Positions 1 through 4,930 of a stretch of 5,486 bases of DNA are shown here, in pieces. Positions within the stretch are counted from its first letter, which is position 1. Every line of letters begins with the position of its first letter. The stretch is taken from NCBI GenBank assembly GCA_947627785.1, contig CANQXC010000058.1:1-5486 (forward strand). The letters are read 5' to 3'. This stretch comes from an uncultured Clostridia bacterium. GTDB lineage: Bacteria; Bacillota; Clostridia; TANB77; CAG-508. Position numbers and translations under genes: made by a program. Under the pieces are notes generated by a model. It was given only the letters and a program-made list of their open reading frames with translations, was not told where the DNA came from and did not search any database.

Positions 1-552
1 TTATTACAATTTGCACAAATGGCTAATGTATATTTACAAAAAATATATAATATAAAAAAACCTGCAATAGGATTATTAAATATAGGAACTGAAGAAACAA
101 AAGGAAATGATTTAGTAAAAGAAAGCTATAAATTGTTAAAAGAAGAAGCAGAACATTACGGAATAAATTTTGTAGGTAATATAGAAGGAAGAGAAGCTTT
201 TTCAGGAGAAATAGATGCAGTTATAACAGATGGATTTACAGGAAATATATTCTTAAAAACAGTTGAAGGTTTAGGAAAACTAGTAAAAAGAAGCTTAACA
301 GAGAGTTTAAAGAAAAATGTGTTTAGTATGATAGGATCATTGCCTGCTATGCCAGCAATAAAAAGATTTAGTAAAACAATGGATTATAAAGAATATGGTG
401 GAGCATTATTCCTTGGTGTACAAAAACCTGTAGTAAAAGCACATGGAAGTAGTGATGAAAAATTATTTTATTATACTATAAAACAGGCTGAAAACTTTGC
501 AAAAAGCGGAACTGTAGATATAATAAAAAAAGAATTTGAAAAAAATATATAA
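1..552 (+). CDS. plsX: Phosphate acyltransferase PlsX, C-terminal part (5' end outside window)
   Basis: PlsX makes acyl-phosphate from acyl-ACP and inorganic phosphate, the first step of the PlsX/PlsY route to phosphatidic acid, at the cytoplasmic face of the membrane. The frame is open from base 1 and begins LLQFAQMANVY, which fits the interior of PlsX. The Met at 19 is therefore internal and not the start. Recognisable PlsX segments follow in order: GLLNIGTEETKGNDL, GNIEGREAFSG, DAVITDGFTGNIFLKTVEG, and near the end GALFLGVQKPVVKAHGSS. The 183 codons seen are a little over half of the usual length of about 330 residues, and the C-terminus looks complete. acpP starts 80 bp downstream. ACP carries the acyl groups PlsX uses, and plsX-acpP adjacency is common in Firmicutes. 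Nothing looks broken apart from the edge truncation. Confidence 0.95.
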   Translation, partial: LLQFAQMANVYLQKIYNIKKPAIGLLNIGTEETKGNDLVKESYKLLKEEAEHYGINFVGNIEGREAFSGEIDAVITDGFTGNIFLKTVEGLGKLVKRSLTESLKKNVFSMIGSLPAMPAIKRFSKTMDYKEYGGALFLGVQKPVVKAHGSSDEKLFYYTIKQAENFAKSGTVDIIKKEFEKNI

Positions 553-558
553 AAACTA

Positions 559-587
559 TTGACATTTTTTTAATCATATAATATCTT
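559..587 (+). promoter_or_regulatory. Candidate sigma-A promoter for acpP
   Basis: A consensus -35 hexamer TTGACA lies at 559-564, just after the plsX stop. The best-looking -10, TATAAT at 577-582, is only 12 bp away, which is too close. TATCTT at 582-587 matches four of six positions at the ideal 17-bp spacing and is the more plausible partner. Initiation would fall around 594, about 40 nt before the acpP start. This would let acpP be expressed above plsX, as expected for an abundant protein. The -35 is clear; the choice of -10 is inference. Confidence 0.55.
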
Positions 588-632
588 AATAGAGATGAAA
601 TTAATAGCTATTGAAAAAGGAGGTGTCAACTC

Positions 633-872
633 ATGAGTGCAGATGATATATTTGATAAAGTAAAAGAAATAATAATAGAACAATTAGGTGTTGCAGAAAC
701 AGCAATAACTTTAGAAGCATCTTTTATAGATGACTTAGGCGCAGATTCTTTAGATATAGTTGAATTAATAATGGCATTAGAAGAAGAATTTGATTTAGAA
801 ATTCCAGATAGCGATGCTGAAAAAGTAGTAACAGTAGGCGACGTTGTAGATTATATAAAGGACAATGTTTAG
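633..872 (+). CDS. acpP: Acyl carrier protein
   Basis: This small acidic cytosolic protein carries growing acyl chains in fatty acid synthesis on a 4'-phosphopantetheine arm. The 79-residue length is normal for bacterial ACP. The prosthetic-group site is GADSLD at residues 36-41, with Ser39 as the modified residue. The helix II sequence that follows (DIVELIMALEEEFDLEIPD) is the canonical recognition helix for ACP synthase and partner enzymes. The start is fixed by an excellent ribosome binding site, AAAGGAGGTG at 616-625, seven bases before the ATG. It follows plsX by 80 bp and has its own candidate promoter. The gene usually found next, rnc, is not here: a 200-bp spacer and an unrelated surface-protein gene follow. 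Confidence 0.97.
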   Translation: MSADDIFDKVKEIIIEQLGVAETAITLEASFIDDLGADSLDIVELIMALEEEFDLEIPDSDAEKVVTVGDVVDYIKDNV

Positions 873-901
873 CAATAAAGGTTTAATACTGAATATTCCA
901 G

Positions 902-943
902 GACAGTTAATTTATTTATAATGTAGTAGAAATAAACTATGTC
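902..943 (+). repeat. Imperfect inverted repeat in the acpP downstream spacer
   Basis: Bases 902-917 can pair with 930-943. There is a closing GACA/TGTC helix, a two-base bulge at 906-907, one A/C mismatch (910/937) and a seven-base TTTATTT/AAATAAA inner helix, leaving a 12-base loop. No T tract follows it, so it is not a normal intrinsic terminator. It may be an mRNA 3' structure or chance pairing in AT-rich DNA. Confidence 0.3.
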
Positions 944-954
944 GTTGTTTTGTT

Positions 955-1017
955 AAACTCAATTTAAAAACCGGAAATGAATTTTACATACGTTTTCAGT
1001 TTTTAATTTGAGTTTTT
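955..1017 (+). terminator. Long AT-rich hairpin with T tract, possible acpP terminator
   Basis: Bases 955-979 pair with 991-1015 over 25 positions around an 11-base loop (980-990). There are only two mismatches (963/1007 and 972/998) and two wobble pairs (974/996 and 978/992). The outer helix is AAACTCAA/TTGAGTTT, and TTTTT at 1013-1017 overlaps and extends the right arm. Read as RNA from the + strand, two of the four imperfect positions become G-U pairs. On the other strand only one does, which mildly favours a + strand transcript, such as one ending after acpP. The stem is longer and poorer in GC than a typical terminator, so a small mobile or dispersed repeat is an alternative. Confidence 0.42.
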
Positions 1018-1072
1018 AATTAGTTGTATTGTATTTTCTCAAATTATTCTTTCGATAGAAAGGGCAGTAGTT

Positions 1073-2452
1073 ATGATAGAAAAAAATGTAGTAATTAAAG
1101 TAATAGAATGGATAGCTGTAATAATTATTATATTTGCTCTAATATTTATAACACTAATTATTATAAAAGATAAAGATTTAAGAGAGAATATATTAAATAA
1201 AGGTTTAGTTATAAAAGATATAAGTAATATTTTTGTTGATAATGAAAGTGTTTATGCATGTGTTGAAACGGCTAATTTTATTTTTGAAAAAGATTTATGG
1301 TGCATAGCAACAGATAGTGAAAAAACACCTGACATTGATGGTAACTGGCAAAAGATAATTGATAATAAATGTAATTTAAAAATTGATAGTGATGATAAAT
1401 ATATTTATATACGAGATACAAAAAATGTTGGAGTGAAAAATAACATATCTGATTATATTTCATGTATTGCAAAAATTGAAGTAAATAATGATATAAAACT
1501 TATAAAAGACGAAAGAAAGAAAATTAATGCAAATCCAATAATTATTGGCAAGCCAGATATGACTATTACTTATGCTAGTAAAGATGAAAATATAGCAAGA
1601 GTAGAAAATGATGAGATAATAGGTGTAAATGATGGTATAACAGAAATCTTAGTATCAGATAATTATGGTAATACTGAGATTATTAATGTGGAGGTAACAT
1701 CACTTATAACTATGCCACAAATAAATAATAAAAAACCATTTATAAGTTATATGCAATATACAGAAGAAGAGGCTAAAATTTTAGACAATTATTTATTTTA
1801 TCAAATTGATGAAGCTGGATACAAAACGCGTGCAGGTGTAGTTGCAGCTGCTAGATTTTTAACATTAGAGTTCCAGTATAGAATACCATATTTTGTAGAA
1901 AATGGTAGAATAACTCATTTTAACCATCAACGTCCTTATGCTGATGGAGAAGGAAGGTATTACCATAGAGGTTTATACTTATCTAAAGATAAATATGCAG
2001 ATCTTGAAAAATCAGTTGCAGGTCCAATGATGTGGGGTGGATATATTACAGAATGGAGTACAGATAATGGAAAAATGAAAAATGGTTTAGATTGCAGTGG
2101 ATTTGTATGCTGGTGCCTAATAAATGGAGGATTTGATATTGGTGATATAGGTGGAGGTTTAAGTGAAGGCTTACCTACATTATCAGATTATGGAGTTAGC
2201 CAAAAAATAACGATGGAACTATTGGAATCTAAGACAGTAAAAGCAGGAGACTTAATAGGATTAGATGGACATATAGGTATAATAATTGGTGTAGATGATG
2301 AACATGTATATGTTGCAGATACTTTATACTATACAAAAGGAACATGGGTAACAGAATATACATATAAAGAACTTGTAAATAGTTCATGGACAAATATTTA
2401 TGACTATACTGAGATATATGAAAAAGAAGGCAATTATACTAATATGTGGTAA
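1073..2452 (+). CDS. Membrane-anchored Ig-like/NlpC-P60 cysteine peptidase (putative peptidoglycan hydrolase)
   Basis: The product has 459 residues. Residues 12-31 form one strongly hydrophobic helix (IAVIIIIFALIFITLIII) followed by lysines, indicating a single-pass anchor with the bulk of the protein outside. Residues about 50-130 contain a WC...NKC pattern (Cys77, Cys100) and a YIYIRD strand, suggesting an Ig-like module. Residues about 150-210 resemble a BIG_2-type bacterial Ig-like domain (SKDENIARVENDEIIGV, then alternating strands). The C-terminal part carries the NlpC/P60 signature: LDCSGFVCWC with nucleophile Cys341, then AGDLIGLDGHIGIIIG with His400; Asp416 may be the third polar residue. 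The family cleaves peptide stems of peptidoglycan, but the substrate here is unproven. The start has AAAGGG at 1059-1064, eight bases upstream, and places the hydrophobic helix at the N-terminus. The gene stands alone, ending at a terminator. Confidence 0.85.
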   Translation: MIEKNVVIKVIEWIAVIIIIFALIFITLIIIKDKDLRENILNKGLVIKDISNIFVDNESVYACVETANFIFEKDLWCIATDSEKTPDIDGNWQKIIDNKCNLKIDSDDKYIYIRDTKNVGVKNNISDYISCIAKIEVNNDIKLIKDERKKINANPIIIGKPDMTITYASKDENIARVENDEIIGVNDGITEILVSDNYGNTEIINVEVTSLITMPQINNKKPFISYMQYTEEEAKILDNYLFYQIDEAGYKTRAGVVAAARFLTLEFQYRIPYFVENGRITHFNHQRPYADGEGRYYHRGLYLSKDKYADLEKSVAGPMMWGGYITEWSTDNGKMKNGLDCSGFVCWCLINGGFDIGDIGGGLSEGLPTLSDYGVSQKITMELLESKTVKAGDLIGLDGHIGIIIGVDDEHVYVADTLYYTKGTWVTEYTYKELVNSSWTNIYDYTEIYEKEGNYTNMW

Positions 2453-2463
2453 ATTAAAATTGT

Positions 2464-2492
2464 TTGCAAAAAAAATGCTCTTATGATATAAT
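2464..2492 (+). promoter_or_regulatory. Extended -10 promoter (P1) overlapping the terminator
   Basis: TTGCAA at 2464-2469 and TATAAT at 2487-2492 are exactly 17 bp apart, and TG at 2484-2485 gives the extended -10 form TGATATAAT. Initiation would fall near 2499, at the start of the right arm of the terminator hairpin, so the new transcript could not form that hairpin. P1 would feed the isomerase-glycosyltransferase operon with a leader of roughly 240 nt. The motif match is strong; activity is inferred. Confidence 0.6.
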
Positions 2493-2515
2493 TTTTTTAT
2501 AAGAGCGTTTTTTTT
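2468..2515 (+). terminator. Intrinsic terminator of the NlpC/P60 gene
   Basis: GCTCTTAT (2477-2484) pairs perfectly with ATAAGAGC (2499-2506). The stem can extend through a T-G wobble (2476/2507) and an A8/T8 pair of tracts (2468-2475 and 2508-2515). The 14-base loop is 2485-2498. It lies 15 bp after the stop codon, and the eight-T tail makes it a convincing rho-independent terminator. The A8 tract would give a U tail to transcripts from the opposite strand too, but no convergent gene is seen. Confidence 0.88.
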
Positions 2516-2540
2516 ATGTGTTATAAAAATCATAATAAAA

Positions 2541-2574
2541 TTCATATTATAAAAATGAAACTTTATAATATGAA
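2541..2574 (+). repeat. Perfect 13-bp inverted repeat between the two promoters
   Basis: TTCATATTATAAA (2541-2553) is exactly inverted as TTTATAATATGAA (2562-2574) around an 8-base spacer. It contains one G-C pair per arm and no following T tract on the + strand, so it is not a + strand terminator. It sits downstream of P1 and about 32 bp upstream of the P2 -35 box. It could be a regulator site, an RNA stem in the P1 transcript, or a product of AT-rich composition. Confidence 0.5.
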
Positions 2575-2605
2575 AAAAAGTATTATAAGAGAAATATTTA
2601 TATTA

Positions 2606-2634
2606 TTTACATTTTTTTTATTTTATGATATAAT
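2606..2634 (+). promoter_or_regulatory. Extended -10 promoter (P2) for the sugar/glycosyltransferase operon
   Basis: TTTACA (2606-2611) is separated by 17 bp from TATAAT (2629-2634), with TG at 2626-2627 giving an extended -10. Initiation near 2641 would leave a leader of about 100 nt before the isomerase-like gene. The 14 bases TTATGATATAATTT (2623-2636) are identical to 2481-2494 in P1. No riboswitch or attenuator is recognisable in the leader. Confidence 0.7.
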
Positions 2635-2742
2635 TTAAACATTATAATGGAGAAAAATATCAAAGTTTTACTTAAATAAGAAATAAGCAACATATACGAT
2701 AGAATAAATAGTATAAAAATTAAATCTTAAAAGGAGGAAATT

Positions 2743-3189
2743 ATGATAGCAATAGCATGTAATTGTAGTGGATATAAATTAAAAGAAGAAATAAAAAAAT
2801 ATTTAGAAGAAAAAAATATTTCATATAAAGATTTTGGAACATTTGATGAAAAAACTTTAGATGATCCAGAAGCGCTAAAAGAAGCTTGTAAATGTATACA
2901 AAATAAAAAATGTGAATCAGGAATTTTTATTTCTGGAAGTGGATTTGGAATGGCAATGTTTGCAAATAAATTTAAAGGTATAAGAAGTGTAGATTGTTTT
3001 AATGAAGATGGTGCAAAGCGTGCAAAAGCTCATTATAATGCAAATGTACTTGCACTTCCAGCAGAATTTATTAATATAGATACTGCAATTAATATTATAA
3101 GAGCATGGATTGGAACAGAAGTTTTAGGCGGAAGATATAGTGAAAGACTAGAAGTAATAGAAGAAATAGAGAATATAAATATGAAATAA
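2743..3189 (+). CDS. RpiB/LacAB-family sugar-phosphate isomerase homologue with altered active site
   Basis: The 148-residue length, N-terminal strand, GSGFGM loop (65-70), ANKFKGIR (74-81), HYNANVLAL (97-105) and C-terminal GGRYSER (129-135) place this in the RpiB/LacA/LacB family of cytosolic aldose-ketose phosphate isomerases. Against E. coli RpiB as I recall it, His99 (His97 here) and the phosphate-binding Arg133 and Arg137 (Arg131, Arg135) are kept. Asp9-His10 become Asn7-Cys8, catalytic Cys66 becomes Ser64, Thr68 becomes Ser66, and the DYP motif is DDP. It may therefore use another substrate, need a partner subunit as LacA/LacB do, or have a different role; plain ribose-5-phosphate isomerase should not be assumed. 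The start has AAAGGAGG at 2730-2737, five bases upstream. It is the first gene of the glycosyltransferase operon, 29 bp from the next start. Confidence 0.82.
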   Translation: MIAIACNCSGYKLKEEIKKYLEEKNISYKDFGTFDEKTLDDPEALKEACKCIQNKKCESGIFISGSGFGMAMFANKFKGIRSVDCFNEDGAKRAKAHYNANVLALPAEFINIDTAINIIRAWIGTEVLGGRYSERLEVIEEIENINMK

Positions 3190-3208
3190 TAATGACTATT
3201 AAAATATC

Positions 3209-3213
3209 GGGGG
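3209..3213 (+). promoter_or_regulatory. G-rich ribosome binding site that sets the glycosyltransferase start
   Basis: GGGGG at 3209-3213 lies five bases before the ATG at 3219 and can pair with the 16S tail through one G-U wobble. The in-frame ATG at 3192 has no purine-rich site, only AT-rich isomerase-gene sequence, so 3219 is the preferred start. Confidence 0.6.
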
Positions 3214-3218
3214 TAAAA

Positions 3219-4439
3219 ATGGATAACGCAATAGAATTCGGCATAGGATTCGTTTCAGGAAGACCAAATGTATGTAAAATTATTAATAATTATTATAAAA
3301 ATATGATAGAACAATTAGAACGTACAGGAAGAAATGTAAACTTAACAATTTTTTTACTATATGACTTAAATTATCAGTATACTATAAGAACAGACTTTTA
3401 TAGCATAATACCAGATGTATATAAAAATATTAAAATAAAATATATAACACCAGAGAATATAGAGGAAGAAAAGAAAAAATTAATATCAAGAAATAATTTT
3501 ACAAAAGAAGAAGTTGACTTATTTTTAGGAAATGGACATGCTAAAGGTAGAAATACAGTAATGTATTATGCGTTAAAATGGAAAATTGATTATTTATTAT
3601 TTTGGGATGATGATGAATATCCTGTTGCAACATTAAAAGAAGATGATAAATTAGTATGGATTCCACAAGATAATTTACTTAAACATTTAGAACATATTGA
3701 CGATGCAGATATTACTATTGGATACCATTGTGGATACATTTCTCCAATACCATATGTAGAATTAGAAGAGGAAATATCGGAAGAAGATTTTAAAAATTAC
3801 ATAGAGGCAATTAGTAATGAGATAGTCTCATGGGATTCGGTAAAACATAAAATGATAGATAATAATGGAGTTACATTTTCAGAAAGAGATATTGCTGAAG
3901 GTAAAGGATTATATGAATTACAAGAAAAATGGGTATCAGGCTCTACATTATGTTTGAACCTAAATCATTTAGATAAAATACCAGCATTTTATAATCCACC
4001 GATGGCAAGAGGAGAAGATACTTTCTTTTCAACACTATTAAAGGATTCTAAAATATTAAAAATACCAGTATATCATTTTCATGATGGATTTTTAAAATAT
4101 ACAAGTATTATTAGAGGCAGATATCCTAAAAAGTTAAGAAGAATAAAGATAGAAGAAGAAAATATAGAAAGTAGATTTTTAAAAGCTTCAAAGGGGTGGA
4201 TAAAATATAAACCATTATTTATGTATATACAAGATAAAGAAAGCTATAAAGAAAATATAAAGGAAGCGATTAATAAATTAGAAAAGAGTATACCTAAAAT
4301 AAATAAATTATTTGATAGCGAGAATTTTACCGATTTAGTAAAAGATTTAAAAGAATATGATAAAAATGTAGAAAAACATTATAAAGAATATCTACAAACA
4401 AACGAAATTTGGAAAAGACTAAAAGAAATACTAAAATAA
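3219..4439 (+). CDS. GT-A-type glycosyltransferase with DDDE motif
   Basis: This is a predicted cytosolic sugar transferase of 406 residues, with no transmembrane segment or signal peptide. An N-terminal nucleotide-binding half (IGFVSGRPN, NLTIFLLYDL) leads through GHAKGRNTVMYYALKW (106-121) to YLLFWDDDEYP (125-135). There, Asp130-Glu133 form the DxD-like metal and sugar-nucleotide site. Downstream, MARGEDTFF (262-270) resembles the xED catalytic-base motif, and YHFHDG (285-290) could supply the C-terminal metal-binding His. The last 90 or so residues are Lys/Glu-rich and helical, perhaps an acceptor-binding or oligomerisation tail. I do not recognise a named family, donor or acceptor. The start at 3219 is preferred to ATG 3192, which would add nine residues, because of the GGGGG site. 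It lies 29 bp after the isomerase gene and 14 bp before the acetyltransferase gene, so co-transcription is very likely. Confidence 0.8.
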   Translation: MDNAIEFGIGFVSGRPNVCKIINNYYKNMIEQLERTGRNVNLTIFLLYDLNYQYTIRTDFYSIIPDVYKNIKIKYITPENIEEEKKKLISRNNFTKEEVDLFLGNGHAKGRNTVMYYALKWKIDYLLFWDDDEYPVATLKEDDKLVWIPQDNLLKHLEHIDDADITIGYHCGYISPIPYVELEEEISEEDFKNYIEAISNEIVSWDSVKHKMIDNNGVTFSERDIAEGKGLYELQEKWVSGSTLCLNLNHLDKIPAFYNPPMARGEDTFFSTLLKDSKILKIPVYHFHDGFLKYTSIIRGRYPKKLRRIKIEEENIESRFLKASKGWIKYKPLFMYIQDKESYKENIKEAINKLEKSIPKINKLFDSENFTDLVKDLKEYDKNVEKHYKEYLQTNEIWKRLKEILK

Positions 4440-4444
4440 AGGGG
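4438..4444 (+). promoter_or_regulatory. Ribosome binding site that sets the GNAT start
   Basis: AAAGGGG begins inside the stop codon of the preceding glycosyltransferase gene and ends nine bases before ATG 4454. The longer frame beginning with TTG at 4409 lies inside the upstream gene and has no comparable site. The overlap of stop codon and RBS suggests translational coupling. Confidence 0.65.
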
Positions 4445-4453
4445 TTGATTGCT

Positions 4454-4906
4454 ATGAAAATAATTCCCTATGAACACAAATATAATGAAAGAATAAATGA
4501 ATTCATATGTTCAATATTAGTTGAAGAGTTTGAATTTAGACATCATCAAGAAGAAATTTTATTAGAAAATAATAAAAGATTTATTGAAGGTGGAGGGAAC
4601 TTTTGGATAGCAATTGACGATGAAGAAAATATTATAGGAACAATTTGCTTAGATAAAAAGGATGATAATATAGGTGAATTAAAAAAGTTATATGTGCATA
4701 ACGATTATAGGGGCAAAGGCTTGGCTCATAAATTGTATGATGAATTAATAAGTTTTGCGCGTAAAAATAACATATTACGAATAGAATTAAGTACATATGC
4801 TATATTAGAAGCAGCCATTAAGTTTTATATAAAAAAAGGATTTAAAATAATACAAAAAGAATTAAAGCAAGATGATGCAGTATATTTCATACTTGACGAA
4901 GTATGA
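4454..4906 (+). CDS. GNAT-family N-acetyltransferase
   Basis: GNAT enzymes move an acetyl group from acetyl-CoA to an amine. From ATG 4454 the product has 150 residues, the usual size for a single GNAT domain. The core strand FWIAIDDEENIIGTICLD (about 50-67) leads into motif A, LKKLYVHNDYRGKGLAHKLY (77-96). There, Arg86-Gly87-Lys88-Gly89 form the pyrophosphate-binding loop of acetyl-CoA. LEAAIKFYIKKGFKII (118-133) is motif B. The substrate cannot be read from the sequence. Its position between two glycosyltransferase genes suggests acetylation of an amino sugar or glycan intermediate, as seen in some O-antigen and capsule loci, but GNAT genes also travel as passengers with unrelated targets. 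The RBS overlaps the upstream stop, and the next gene starts 24 bp downstream. Confidence 0.88.
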   Translation: MKIIPYEHKYNERINEFICSILVEEFEFRHHQEEILLENNKRFIEGGGNFWIAIDDEENIIGTICLDKKDDNIGELKKLYVHNDYRGKGLAHKLYDELISFARKNNILRIELSTYAILEAAIKFYIKKGFKIIQKELKQDDAVYFILDEV

Positions 4907-4930
4907 ACTTAAAAATAAGGAGGACAAGCC

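Noticed and set aside
19..552. Reading plsX as a complete 177-residue gene starting at ATG 19
   Set aside because: The frame is open to base 1 and the residues before this Met (LLQFAQ) match the interior of PlsX, so the true start is off the left edge.
603..612. Palindrome AATAGCTATT in the acpP leader as an operator
   Set aside because: It is short and AT-rich, and does not resemble the FapR operator or another fatty-acid regulator site I know.
1008..1037. Possible promoter TTGAGT-18-TATTTT before the NlpC/P60 gene
   Set aside because: Both boxes match only four of six positions in very AT-rich DNA, and the -35 overlaps the hairpin arm. Too weak to call.
873..1072. Insertion sequence remnant between acpP and the NlpC/P60 gene
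   Set aside because: No transposase-like coding and no convincing target-site duplication flank the inverted repeats.
1278..1472. 64-codon open frame on the minus strand
   Set aside because: It lies inside the NlpC/P60 gene, its product is rich in Tyr, His and Leu as expected from reversed AT-rich coding sequence, and no RBS or family resemblance is seen.
2647..2679. Ten-codon leader frame (MEKNIKVLLK) in the operon leader
   Set aside because: It has no RBS, begins only a few bases from the predicted P2 start, and shows no run of regulatory codons or attenuator hairpin.
2516..2742. Riboswitch or T-box in the operon control region
   Set aside because: No conserved riboswitch core, T-box sequence or terminator/antiterminator pair was recognised in the approximately 100-nt leader.
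3192..3218. Nine extra N-terminal codons for the GT-A glycosyltransferase from ATG 3192
   Set aside because: No ribosome binding site precedes this ATG, while GGGGG lies at a good distance before ATG 3219.
4409..4453. GNAT start at TTG 4409
   Set aside because: It overlaps the upstream coding sequence without an RBS; ATG 4454 has AAAGGGG upstream and gives a normal-length GNAT domain.
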